A DNA stretch of 64,000 nucleotides from Drosophila persimilis. Lineage: Eukaryota; Arthropoda; Insecta; Diptera; Drosophilidae. Position numbers and translations under genes: made by a program. Position 1 is the stretch's first letter; the number at the start of each line of letters is the position of its first letter. Shown one piece after another: positions 51,881 to 62,850 of this stretch. The stretch is from positions 1,860,001 through 1,924,000 of the forward strand of contig NW_020825313.1 in assembly GCF_003286085.1 (NCBI RefSeq), written 5' to 3'. A model generated the notes under the pieces. That model was not told where the DNA came from and did not search any database. It saw only the letters and a list, made by a program, of their open reading frames with translations.

Positions 51881-52631
51881 TGTTGGAACCGGCACTGCGA
51901 AAATAGGGGCATGGGGTTGAGGTGCTAATTCCCTCTTTCTCCAGGTTTTTTATTTTTGTGTTGGGGCTGCTGACCTCCATGCGGAAATTACAGAAAAAGT
52001 CGGAAAATCTAACTTCGAGGCTCCTAGCACTGTCGAAGGCCGGTACTCACGTTTTCGATTAGAGCCCAATCTGCTTTCTTGGGTTCTTTTTTCCGATCTA
52101 TTGCACTTTTGTTTTACACCACGGTTATTTTCGGCGGTTTAATTTTTTTTTTTTTTTCTCACCGCGCAACTGAATGTTTGTACGGCCACGAGGAGAAAGA
52201 ACGATTTGGGCGGATCTACTGACCAACAAAAATTTGGTTCTCCGGATCTGCCTTTGCACCATCCTTCGCCATTCACCTTGAACGGTTATGGAAATGGTGG
52301 GGAGATTTTTTTCGTTTTTAAGCATATTCTTAATGTCAACCCTAGGTGGCGCTAGCCCCACACGACAAGGAACATTTAACATGTAACACCACAACAAGAA
52401 ATTAAGCCAACCTAACTATACACTAACTATAGGGAATAAACTTAATAATTAATAAGTATCTCGGTGAGGTGTGATATATACTTGTATAAATAATATAATG
52501 TATATAAATATATAAATATATTTATGTATATAATATATATAAATATATAAATTGTACAAATACCATCGGGCATACTTTCAGGCGAAGAACAGAAATATGC
52601 TTTCCTATCCGCCCGACAAGCGACCACTACA
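51881..52631 (-). mobile_element. 3' LTR of the minus-strand gypsy-type element (751 bp)
   Basis: Plus-strand start TGTTGGAACC, end CCACTACA. It has an AT-rich microsatellite (52475-52560) that is shorter in the partner. It contains a ~90-codon minus-strand frame (52397-52125) also present in the other LTR. The first ~270 bp are the module shared with LOA copy 2. Confidence 0.75.
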
Positions 52632-53811
52632 AATCCCCCCGGCCAAGATCACACTTTGGTGTTAATCACATCAAAGCGTGATAGACGCTTGGAGGAAAAC
52701 CATTAACCTGTATTAGGGTATTTCCGATAAGTCTTGGGTATCTTCCAAATCGTAATAACTGTGACCAAGCCTACGTTTTATTCTAGCTTTTACAAAAGTA
52801 GGAGCTAGTTTTGCCATGAAACCTTTAACGAAATTGCTCTGCTGAAAGTTGCGTCTGTAGACCTCCTGGCCAACTTTGAACGCTACGTCACGACTTCGGA
52901 GATTGAACTGCTGTTCGTTTCGTTGGTGTTGTTAGTTGGGCTGTTTTTCGAATCACACAAACGAATCTTCCCGACCAAAACTCACTGTACGATCTTCTAA
53001 AACCTGCAAATTTCGTAAGAGCTGATAGGTGTCTCCATTGGTGATCTTGTGCTGTCCAAATGCAACCCGATAGGGGCTGTAGTTTAGGGCTGAATGCAGA
53101 CTAGATCGTAAGGCACAACTAAAAGAACTAAGCTGCTCATCCCAATTAGTTTGATCTGGCCTGATGTAAGCTTTAATGGCTGCAATAACGGATCTGTTAA
53201 CGCGTTCCGACGCATTGGCTTGAGGTTCGTACACAGCCGTATAAAAATGCTGCACATTGTACTTGAGAGAATTGAAGTGATGGGACTTAAATTGTACTCC
53301 ATTGTCGGACACAACCACGGCGGGTACCCCTCTTCCATGAATCGAGTTATCGCCTCCGCTGTAAATTTCTTTACGGGTTTTAAAAACGGATATTTTGAAA
53401 GATGGTCCAAAACAACGAAGTACCGATATTGCCGGATTTCCTTCGTGGATACGGACCCATGAAATCCACAAACAACTTCTGAAACACTCGTTGAGTTTCC
53501 TTCACTGGAGCTAATGGGGGTCGTAACGAACGATTCGGGTACTTGGTGCACTTGCAGACCGAACAGCTGTTTATGAACGCTCTCACATCGGTTACTAAAC
53601 TTGGCCAATAATAATAACGTCGAACTCTCTCCAACGTTTTATTAATGCCGCTATGAGCTGCTAACGACTGTTCGTGACTCTGTTTTACTACATCTGACAC
53701 CAGTTCCGTTGGAGCCCACAGCTTCCAACACAGGTCGTCAGCGATCTGATCAGCAGCCGCGTGTTCTGCTCGCCGATATATGAGATTATCGATCACCTTA
53801 ATGTCTAGCAT
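52632..53811 (-). pseudogene. Integrase of the minus-strand gypsy-type element
   Basis: The zinc-binding part reads 'SLAAHSGINKTLERVRRYYY' and 'CSVCKCTKYP'; the core has 'LFVDFMGPYPRR' (Asp 1), 'VVVSDNGVQFKSHHF' (Asp 2) and 'PQANASERVNRSVIAAIKA' (Glu), over three frames, so at least two frameshifts. The C-terminal part continues to about 52700 with 'KLAPTFVKARIKRRLG'. All catalytic residues are present but the gene is broken. Confidence 0.78.
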
Positions 53812-53826
53812 CTGTGTCTGATTGCA

Positions 53827-54582
53827 CTAAATTTTTTGTTCCAAATATTCTGCCGACTTGAAGCAATCAGACTGCAGGTCTACCAATCCATCGCAGCTGA
53901 ATGCAGATAAATCTTCGGTGTGCACCCGCGACAGAGCATCTGGGACAACATTTTGGCTACCTTTGCGGTGGAAAATTTTGAAGCTGAACCCCTGCAACTT
54001 GAGAGCCCATCTTGCCAACCTAGAACTTAGGTCCGATTGTGACATTAGCCACTTCAATGATGCATGGTCGGTATGAAAGGAGAACTCGTGCCCTTCCACA
54101 TAAGCTCGAAACTTCTTCACACACATTATGGCTGCCAAACACTCTTTCTAAGTGACTGAATAGTTTCGCTGACACTGATTCAGCTTGCGCTGGGATGCGC
54201 TTGGGATGTCATTACCATCGCTATCAGTTTGCATTAACACTCCGCCAACTCCGGTATGGCTGGCATCGCAATGAATGGCAAATAAAATGGTTAAGTCGGG
54301 GCTATGTAGGACTGGTGCCTCGCACATTTGGTCTTTTAAACTTTCAAACGCCCTTTGCGCTTCGTTGGTCCATACAAACGATCGACGTTGCTTTAGTGTA
54401 TCTGATATTGAGGCAGCAATTCCGGCATAGTTTTTAATAAATTTATGGTACCATCCAGTGGTTTCAAAAAATCGTCGCACTTGCTTCACCGATCGAGGGA
54501 CTGAAAACTCCCGAATAGCAGCAACTTTTTCGGGATCCGTTTGTATCCTCCCATACCCTATCACGTGGCCCAGGTATTTCAC
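53827..54582 (-). pseudogene. RNase H and RT thumb of the minus-strand gypsy-type element
   Basis: From 54582 down: 'MKYLGHVIGYGRIQTDPEKV' (end of RT), 'FAIHCDASHTGVGGVLMQ' (RNase H first Asp), then a break near 54150 and 'FHTDHASLKWLMSQ' and 'GSQNVVPDALSRVH'. The VADALSR motif reads VPDALSR. Confidence 0.78.
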
Positions 54583-55162
54583 TTCCTTCAGGCAAAAATT
54601 TGCTCTTCTCTACGTTTATCGTCAGTCCAGCTTGAGACAGCCGGTCGGCCAGCGCTTTCAACACGGACATGTGCTTCTCGAATGACTCCGAAATCACCAA
54701 TAAGCCGTCGAGATAAAGCCCCAAAGCCATCAGTTTGGACATGGTCTGTGGGGCATTGCATAAAACAAACGGCATCACAGTGAATTGATATAGCGGCCTC
54801 CCAGGCACAGCAAAAGCCGTCTTCTTCCGAGCCCTTAGGGTAAGCGGAATCTGCCAGTAAGCATGTTTAAGATCGATGCTTGAAATGAACTGTGCTTTTG
54901 GAAGTCTACTTAAAAGCCATCAATGAGGGGCATAGGGTAAGCATTTTTGACTGTTACCCCGTTAACTTTCCGGCTATCAAGGCAAAGGCGAACCTTACCT
55001 GGCTTACGCACAATTACGACAGGGGAAGACCACGGGCTATCTGATTCTTCAATCACACCAAGGTCTTACATTCGGTCCAACTCTTCGTATATACATTTTT
55101 CGACTGCAGGAGACACTGCGTAGTGACGTTGTTTTATGGGCCGAGTTTCTGAAATTTCTATG
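54464..55162 (-). pseudogene. Reverse transcriptase of the minus-strand gypsy-type element (inactive)
   Basis: Fragments follow RT order: a region near 55010 resembling 'SPVVIVRKPGKVRLCLDSR' and 'AYWQIPLT'-like sequence near 54860, then 'GRPLYQFTVMPFVLCNAPQT' and 'LYLDGLLVIS'. The last is the catalytic YxDD box with Gly in place of the second Asp. Frameshifts separate the parts. The enzyme would be inactive even if the frame were whole. Confidence 0.7.
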
Positions 55163-55774
55163 TCATGTGTAAGCCTTTGTCTTTCCTAATCGTTTTTCGG
55201 CAAACGAAGGGAACATCTGTACGATCGCTACTAGTTCCTTCTGCTTTAATTCCGACAAAGGTATTTGCATAGGGTTGTCAAAATTTATAGCCGCCAAACT
55301 GTTATTAGTCGCTTTGCTCATTAAAAAGAACGGCAATAGATTAAAGCTTCTCCAAAAGTCTATTCCTAGATATAACTCCTGCGATAACGATGGTACAAGA
55401 TAAAGGCATATTCGTTTTGAATTTCCACGAAAGCAAATGAGTGTGGATACCCTACCTAGAATAACTTGATTTTTCCCATCTGCGGTTCGCACGGCTGACT
55501 TCAACGGCTTGACCTCAGGGTTTGTTCGAGCTAACTCTCTTCTGATTGAGGCGCCTGTGTCCATTAATCCACTTATCGTCTTGCCAAACAGAGTGACATT
55601 GGCATAGCGTCGTAGATCAGTTATATTACTAATAACAGAGGCTAATAATGCTCTGCGTGTATTTTTACTCTGCGTGCGGAACAGCTTTCTACGCTTACGG
55701 TCTCGAGTTTTGCTAGGCGCAGGGGTCGTTTCCTGATCGTCGTCCTGTACTGGTATCATAGTGGTCGTTATCAT
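55163..55774 (-). pseudogene. Protease of the minus-strand gypsy-type element
   Basis: A 203-codon frame contains 'GKTISGLMDTGASIRREL' (catalytic DTGA) and 'LSQELYLGIDFWRSFNL', the paired retropepsin motifs. Upstream residues are basic ('RDRKRRKLFRTQSKNTRRA'). The frame is open but isolated from gag and RT by frameshifts. Confidence 0.75.
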
Positions 55775-55986
55775 GTCAGAGGGTAGGGGGAAGGGGCTTG
55801 ACGTAGCCCTGGTTACTCCGTATTCGTCGCCTTCGACACTAATCTGCGTGCACTCGATATCGGTGCACGAGCCAACTCGTTTTTTGACGAGCTACATTTT
55901 CGGCACGATGGTTTATATGTGTCCCGCTTAGCACATCCATAACAGAACACTTTACGCTGTGCTTCGCGCTCTTGATATCGGTGGCC

Positions 55987-57098
55987 TTATTTATTGCAAT
56001 TCCAGCAAGAAAGCGTCATCGCGTCGATATCAAAAGCGTCAGCTTCTTCCGAATCGGATTCTGCCGGACCTTCTGTCTGGATGGACATTTCGTTCACCTG
56101 ATTGCGAGGAACAAATCGTCGAGTAGCCGGGATTGGCTTAGCAGTGTTCTCGATGAACGTTTCACGCTTGCGTACCACTTGTCGCAACTGCACAATGTTC
56201 GGTATGGGCACATATAAAATCTCATGTTGTATGTCATTGAGCAGATTTGCTCGTAACACCTCTAACAAGGACTGCTCGGTCATCGGCTGCACGAGCTTGT
56301 CTGCAAGCGCCACTATGGCCTCATAAAAACTGTTAAACGGTTCGTTGACTTTCTGCTTCCTCTGGGTGATCGCGGTTCTGATTTCTAAATCTGTTCTGCC
56401 GTCCAAAACCTGCGATCTCAGAGCAATACAGAGATCAATCCAGCGCACTCTTGGTACGCTTTTATGATACCTCCAGTACCATTCTCCCGCGCTTCCTTCG
56501 AACAGGTTGCTCGCGTAGCGAGATAACAATTCAAAATTGCTATCTAATGTCTGGCTGGTTAGAGCTTCGACGCGATACAAAAAATCATCTATTGACATAG
56601 AGGAGCGTCCTGAGAATCTCAACTTCCAGTTCGCGATTATCTGGCTAATCCGCTCCGCGTGCATCTGATGTGATTGCTGCGACTCGGGTGGAGCTGTCAA
56701 GTTTGTCGGTCGCTCGGACGCTGAGTTTGGTAATGCTGCGTTTTCCTTGGCGGATAACCTAAAGAGTTGCTCAAAGGATTGATTTGATCTAACGGGAGAT
56801 GACTGCCTATGGGCTGGGTGTACCCTTTCCGTTGGAACTGGAGCTGCATTCTGGAGCGACAATCGTTGAAACCCCGCTTCAATCGCGTTAGATAGCATTT
56901 GAGTGTGCTGTGCTAGTGCGGCTGTCACTGCGTCCGCAATGGTCTGTTGCAAGCTACCATCCGTGGCTGGCAGACCAGTTCGAGCTGCTGAAGCTGACAC
57001 CACTGCTGCCGCAGAATTTGGCGGTTGGCCTCTAGGACGATCTGGAGTGGCTATTGGACCGAAAACACTTATATGCACTTATATATGCACTGGGACCC
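55987..57098 (-). pseudogene. Gag of the minus-strand gypsy-type element
   Basis: A ~363-codon frame with 'HQMHAERISQIIANWKLRF', 'SMSIDDFLYRVEAL', 'GSAGEWYWRYHKSVPRVRW' and 'RKQKVNEPFNSFYEAIV' is a retrotransposon gag capsid; it ends at a 'CWNCNK' knuckle start, with a further knuckle-like Cys cluster near 55900 ('CYGCAKRDTYKPSC' in another frame). Upstream, a frame entering from the LTR (ATGGAGGTCAGCAGC near 57197) would join it but for an ~11-bp duplication ('gtgcatatata') near 57070. So the original start was probably within the LTR. Confidence 0.7.
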
Positions 57099-57764
57099 TG
57101 TTGGAACTGGCACTGCGAAAATAAGGGGATGGGGTTGAGGTGCTAATTCCCTCTTTCTCCAGGTTTTTTATTTTTGTGTTGGGGCTGCTGACCTCCATGC
57201 GGAAATTACAGAAAAAGTCGGAAAATCTAACTTCGAGGCTCCTAGCACTGTCGAAGGCCGGTGCACTTTTGTTTCACACCACGGTTATTTACGGCGGTTT
57301 AATTTAATTTATTTTTTTTTTCTCACCGCGCAACTGAATGCTTGTACGGCCACGAGGAGAAAGAACGATTTGGGCGGATCTACTGACCAACAAAAATTTG
57401 GTTCTCCGGATCTGCCTTTGCACCATCCTTCGCCATTCACCTTGAACGGTTATGGAAATGGTGGGGAGATTTTTTTCGTTTTTAAGCATATTCTTAATGT
57501 CAACCCTAGGTGGCGCTAGCCCCACACGACAAGGAACATTTAACATGTAACACCACAACAAGAAATTAAGCCAACCTAACTATACACTAACTATAGGGAA
57601 TAAACTTAATAATTAATAAGTATCTCGGTGAGGTGTGATACTTGTATAAATAATATAATGTATATAAATATATAAATATATAAATTGTACAAATACCATC
57701 GGGCGTACTTTCAAGCGAAGAACAGAAATATGCTTTCCTATCCGCCCGGCAAGCGACCACTACA
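57099..57764 (-). mobile_element. 5' LTR of the minus-strand gypsy-type element (666 bp)
   Basis: Matches 51881-52631 with a shorter AT microsatellite and a missing ~30-bp block after 'gaaggccggt'. In minus-strand sense it starts TGTAGTGG and leads directly into gag with no tRNA-complementary site in the following 20 bp. Confidence 0.75.
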
Positions 57765-58479
57765 CAGTACTTAAAATTAGGCATAGCACCACAAAATCAG
57801 GAAAACACTAGCAAGCACAAATCTTCCTACCAAATCTAACAAAGGTAATTAATTTTGAGGGGAAATAAAATGACTGAAATTAAACATTTTTGCTTAATCA
57901 ATAAAATCAATAATCAATTACTCGCTTCTAGCTCGTGCTTAAGACGGTCGTGTTTTTTCTTGCTCCTGCATTCTCCGCCCCTTGCTTAAATATAATACAA
58001 CATTGTTGTCACTTTGTTTTGGTATAAAATCGAATCTCTTTAATTTGATTATACTTTGTGTTAATAAACAGTGTTTCGTTTATAAGGAAGGGTTTAATAT
58101 AAATACAATATCGCAACGTAATAACGGACTCGCGCAGGCTATTTGTTATTGTTTTTTATACAGTCTGCTTTTCGTTATCGTTTCTTCGGTGTGCACTCTT
58201 CGCGCGCAGCAGCGTTTGCATCGCCCACACTCTCTCGAAAGCATAAGCGGGCCTGCTGCTCGCAAAGTTGCTCACTCTCCCTGTATTGCCTCTACTCTCC
58301 CTCTTTGTGGACTCTTATTTTGTGTCTCTGCTTTGGTGAGTTTACTGCTCGTTTACTGCACTTCGTTGGATAATCTGCTCTGAATTATTGCCGCTGCTAC
58401 TGATTGTCGGGATCGTTCCGCTGTCTGCTCTCCCATTTTGCTCGCGCTCTCACTCTGTACTTTTATTATTCGTGCACAG
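57765..58479. other. No gene seen; possible LINE leader
   Basis: No recognisable coding content. The part from about 58140 to 58480, C/T- and G-rich with 'ctctcc' blocks, directly precedes the LINE ORF1 and could be its 5' untranslated region. Confidence 0.35.
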
Positions 58480-59440
58480 TGATTCTACTTCTGTCAATAA
58501 TGGCAATTGTTTGCAGTGCAAAGAAATGTGAATTTAGTGGTGTAATCATTGTTGATTTATTCCTTAGCTGCTGGCTGTGCGACAATTTTGCCCACATAAA
58601 ATGTGCTCGTGTCGGATATTATGGCTGGTCTCGAAACGTATGGGCCTGTCTTGGTCATGTCTGGCTTGTCGGGAGATTGAGGCCGAAATGCGCACATTCA
58701 TGATACAGACTAGAACTGGGTTTCTGGATGTCCGGAAACGATTTCGTGGCTCTCAACGAGAAATTTCTAGCTTTTGAATCGCAGTTTCTTGGGCTCAAAC
58801 TCTTGAGCGAATCGCCTAGACGGAAAATTCCGCATAATGATACCAATCTCTTGCATCCTGCCTGCCTCCCACCATCATGCATCGGAAGCATTTGTTATTC
58901 CATTTGGTCATGCCTCGCCGTTATCTGTAAATCCGCCAACGGCGTCTCCGGTTATTTTAAACCGAGCTTCCTTCGAGCATCCAAGTTCCCATCCCTACAG
59001 TTTCTGCTGCCATCACTAGCGACGAGGTGAGTGCTCCTAGTGTGTGTTGGTTGCTTGTGATGTCTTGCCAATTCCTGCTCCAGCCTGCTCTTTTAGGAGT
59101 GGCTCCATCATCACGATCTCGCTCGGGAATTCAACTTAGAGCAGTGATCCTTCGGAAAGTAATATTTGTTTCCCGTCTCAGTCCTGAGGCTACAACGGAG
59201 GATGTTAAACAGCATCTTTCCTCTAAACTGAACGCTTCGCCTGATAATATAGTTGTGACTAGATTTACATTTAAACATAAGCGTAAGATATCATCCTTTA
59301 AAATTCGTCTCCCTGATTCTTCACTATCTAAATCTCTTGAACCGTCAATATGGCCTGAGCATACAATTATGCATGAGTTCCTTCACAAAGATTCGAGCCC
59401 GAGTCCCAGAATTACCGAACCTGCTGCACCAAAAAACTGA
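58480..59440 (+). pseudogene. CR1/Jockey-type LINE ORF1 relic, copy B
   Basis: The more complete copy of 2985-3815. Near the start a Cys cluster with 'CSAKKCEF' and 'CWLCDNFAHIKCARV' resembles a PHD-type finger, as in CR1-group ORF1 proteins. The last ~90 codons are one open frame (59160-59440): 'SRLSPEATTEDVKQHLSSKL', 'KISSFKIRLPDSSLSKSLE', 'IWPEHTIMHEFLHK', the conserved C-terminal domain. Frameshifts separate the two parts. Confidence 0.65.
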
Positions 59441-60406
59441 TGTACCCTTTTACTTTTCACTATCAGAACGTTCGCAGTTTGTTGGGCAATTTGCGTTAAA
59501 TTCATACAAATAGTGCGTCTTTTGATTTTGATGCCATCGCTTTTGCCGAAACCTGGTTTAACTCTTCTGATCATGAAATTTTCATTGACAATTACACTAT
59601 TTATAGAATGGACCGCCCATCTCTTGCTGGTGGATTTCTGATGCATGTCAAATCTGATTTCTCATCTGATTATACCCATTCAATAACATCCATGGAATTG
59701 AATTTGTTGCAGTCAAAGTTCGTGTTGGTTCGGCATTTTTCTATGTTAACCTGTACATTCCTCCCAGGTCTGATTCTGGGGTTTACTAAAACCATCTCTC
59801 AGCAATTAATACTGTCGTATCTGCATTAGGTTGCAATGATCAAACTATTGTCATGGGGGACTTTAACCTCCCATTTCTTTCTTGGCTGCCTTGCGATGAC
59901 GCTAACCTCGTGTTTCCCAATTGCCACAATTACTTTATCAATGGGCTAACGGATATTTCCCTTGTCCAAATCAATGCCGTTAAAAACATTAGGACAGACT
60001 TCTTGACCTCATGTTTGTTAATGATGCTTCTCTTGCTACGGTATCCAGAGCAAGCCCAATATCATTTCCTGAAGATCCTAACCATCCAACTCTGTCGATA
60101 TCCTTTGAGTGTACCCGATCTGGTTGTGCTGACAGTTCCATGGCTCATTGCCACAAAAAGTGTTTTCGCAAAACAACCTTTATCGATTTAGATCTACATC
60201 TCTCGCGTGTTGATCGGTCATTGCTTTATTCATTACCGAACATAGACGCAACTGTTAACTCGTTTTATAGCTCTATTTACTCCGCCCTCAATACATTTGT
60301 TCCACATATCACTGTACCTGTATTGTCGAAGCCTCCCTGGTTCTCCAAGTATTTGTTATACTTAAAGAACGTTGTGATTTGCTGCGGACACCGCAACTCT
60401 ACAATT
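59441..60406 (+). pseudogene. CR1/Jockey-type LINE ORF2 endonuclease relic, copy B
   Basis: Contains 'YQNVRSLLGNL', 'AFAETWFNSS', 'YVNLYIPPR' and 'VMGDFNLPFLSWLP' in changing frames; unlike copy A, the GDFN motif is intact. It goes 46 bp further ('KPPWFSKYLLYLKN') than copy A and then enters the same helentron-like repeat. No RT follows. Confidence 0.68.
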
Positions 60407-60633
60407 ATATCCGATACTAAGTCAGTATGGCTCTCCTCCGGCAGACGCCGCTAATATTAAACGACACGACAAAGAGTGCGTGAGAGAGAGACAGAAAATC
60501 AGTCTGAGCGTGACGTCGGGCGCTGCGTAGCCAGTGCAAATTGATTTGTTCCTTTTGGCTATACAAATTATCTGATCTGATCCAGATTCAGCAATCTGAT
60601 AGATATGGTCGTTATCTATGATTCTGCGTTTTA
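60407..60633 (+). repeat. Helentron-like repeat, start part
   Basis: Nearly identical to 4844-5070 (TATATCCGATACTAAGTCAG ... 'gattctgcgtttt'). It stops where a second, inverted piece begins. Confidence 0.65.
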
Positions 60634-60900
60634 TATCCGATACTCAAAATGAGTATTGGGGTATATTAGATTTGTGGTAAAAGTGGATGTGTGTAACGTC
60701 CAGAAGGAATCGTTTCCGACCCCATACAGTATATATATTCTTGATCAGCATCAATAGCCGAGTCGATTGAGCCATGTCTGTCTGTCCGTCTGTCCGTCTG
60801 TCCGTCCGTCCGTCTGTCCGTCCTCTTCAGCGCCTAGTGCTCAAAGACTATAAGAGCTAGAGCAACGATGTTTTGGATCCAGACTTCTGTGATATGTCAC
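60634..60900 (-). repeat. Helentron-like repeat, end part, inverted
   Basis: The reverse complement matches about 5630-5745 and the 400-740 fragment. It begins TATATCCGATACTCAAAATGAGTATTGGGG, whose ATACTCA/TGAGTAT halves form a short hairpin, and has an array of (TCTGTCCG)-like units at 60778-60825. The BEL LTR starts immediately after it. Confidence 0.65.
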
Positions 60901-61299
60901 TGTTCGGGCCAACCGCTGAAGAATAACCGTAGCTTTAACATTATTATTGTATGAGCAGAGAGAGCCGCCTATGTTGTAAAACGTTGACTTTCTGCAGAGC
61001 TGCTGCGCTCTCCCGCTAAAGGGGCTCTCTGCCGCCGCCACTTCGGCAATTACTTTGATCTGCTGCCGCCACTTCGGCAATCACTTTGATCTAACGCCGT
61101 CGTCTATAGTTTAGTTCTATGCTAACCCCTCTGCGCATTGGTTGCATATCGATCTCGCATAAATTTTATCTGGCAATAGCAAGCTATTGCTAAGCTTCCG
61201 CTAAGCCACCAAGATTAAATACGAATTATGAAGTTTAACCCAAAATCTCTTTTCATTTTTGAAACACATAGCTGCCAAAAAAGCTTGGCATCTCAAACA
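60901..61299 (+). mobile_element. 5' LTR of BEL/Pao element 2 (399 bp)
   Basis: Runs from TGTTCGGGCC to CTCAAACA. A 31-bp unit is duplicated (61031-61061 and 61062-61092). A primer site follows one base later. The fragment at 32640-32880 belongs to the same LTR family. Confidence 0.82.
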
Positions 61300-61300
61300 T

Positions 61301-61320
61301 TGGTGACCCCCCGACGTGAT
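61301..61320 (+). promoter_or_regulatory. Primer binding site of BEL/Pao element 2
   Basis: TGGTGACCCCCCGACGTGAT begins one base after the LTR; TGGTGACCC(C)GACGTGA is a common primer site form in BEL/Pao elements, here with one extra C. Confidence 0.7.
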
Positions 61321-61637
61321 ATAAAACCATTGCTTAATCGCGTTCCGTTAAAACACTTATTATTTATACAATATTTTGTTGTTGGGTAGTTTAACTAGCA
61401 ACAAATACATTTGGGTGCACGTTGAAAAACAGTTTAAAGTGCAAATTCAGTGAGAGTGCGGCTGGAATATTTATATACAAATTCCGGTACTTTAAGCGTC
61501 GAATCTCTCATTCTCTGCGCAGCTGCAGCCGCGGTTCTTGACTTTTCGTGTCTTGCATTCTCGCTCTCGCGTCTATACATCGTCGCTTAAGCGGTATTTC
61601 ATTTTCCGTTGTTGTGTCGAATTGCACAACGGTTAAC

Positions 61638-62850
61638 ATGGACACCGATCCGAATACAGGCGCGGGCGAAAATATTGTGGTGGCTGATTCCAGACTGAGT
61701 CTGTATAAGCGTAAAAGTCAGTCATTATATGATCGATTGCACAGGCTTGGCGAATCCTTCGCGGGGAATAAAATCGATAAGTTGACCGCCTCGGTAGTCG
61801 AGGTGCGCCTTGATATGTTGGCAGAAATTCGAGAGGAATTCAATAAGGCCCATAATGAATTGGAGGCTCTCGATCAAAACGAGAATGGGAGTGAGCTGCG
61901 CGAAATCTTCGATACTCTTTTCATATCGTTGAAAGCTGAGTTGCTGGCTGCTGTTGAAGTAAGCCAGCTGCCCATTCTACGACTCTGCCAAGCCATTCCG
62001 GACATAGTACCATCATCATCGCTCACAAGCAGCGACTTCCTGAGCTGAAGGTGCCTAAGTTTTCTGGTGGATACGTCGAGTTTTCGGATTTTATGGCAAT
62101 GTTCAAATCGGTGATTGAAGCGGATGCGGATCTCAGTGACATCGAGAAATTCCAGCACCTTCGCTCTTGCCTCGCTGATGCGGCTTTGGATTCGGTTCGA
62201 TCGTTGGAGCTCTCCAGTGCCAATTATCGTGCGGCTCTGGATATACTTAATAAACGCTTTAATAACAAAAGACTTGTTTTCCAGGCACACATCAAGAAGA
62301 TTCTTGGGCTAAAAAGGGTAGACTCGCCTTCTGCTAAAAGTCTTCGGGAGTTTTCGGATGCAGTCAATTTACACATGCGAGCGTTGCAGACATTGGGAAC
62401 TGCTGAGGAGATTTCAGTATTAATGGTCATCAACATGCTGCTGCAGAAGTTGGATTCGAAGACGCAAACCAAATGGGAGGAGCGCACATCGTCGGATGCT
62501 ATATCTACCGCAGAGGAATTCTTCTTCGAATTCTTGCAGCAACGCTGCCAGAAAATGGAGCGTTGGAATATGCTACAGCGACACACGCTAGTAGCGATCA
62601 GGTGGGAAAAAACCATTCCTATACGCAGGTTAAGAAAACGTTTGTAGCTTCCAACTCTTCCGCCGACCCGTCTGTATGCGTCTTTTGCCACTCAGCGGGC
62701 CATGGAATATACTCGTGCAAGATATTCGGAAATCTCTCACCGTTGCTGCGCCACAAAGAAGTGAAGAAGCTTTCCCTATGCTTCAATTGCCTAAAACCGG
62801 GGCACCGGCCCGCGCATGCAATAGTGGAAAATGTCGAGTATGCGGCGGTA
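61638..62850 (+). pseudogene. BEL/Pao gag, element 2 (frameshifted)
   Basis: ATG at 61638 starts MDTDPNTG and a helical N-terminal part up to 62048. After a frameshift near 62040 the DUF1759-type core follows: 'LKVPKFSGGYVEFSDF', 'IEKFQHLRSCLADAALD', 'YRAALDILNKRFNNKRLV', 'MVINMLLQKLDSKTQTKW'. Then, in two further frames, the knuckles 'CVFCHSAGHGIYSCK' and 'CFNCLKPGHRPAHAC' plus 'CRVCGGRHHSLLHF' (62680-62870). All domains are in the canonical order, so only small indels disrupt the gene. It packages element RNA. Confidence 0.82.

Larger units (their letters stand above)
51881..57764 (-). mobile_element. Gypsy-type LTR retrotransposon, minus strand
   Basis: Two ~0.67-0.75-kb direct repeats (51881-52631 and 57099-57764) enclose gag, protease, RT, RNase H and integrase on the minus strand, in Ty3/gypsy order. 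I found neither a primer binding site next to the 5' LTR nor a target duplication, and the gag frame appears to begin inside the LTR. The copy is degenerate. Its gag is the same type as the relic at 22.2-23.6 kb. Confidence 0.75.
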
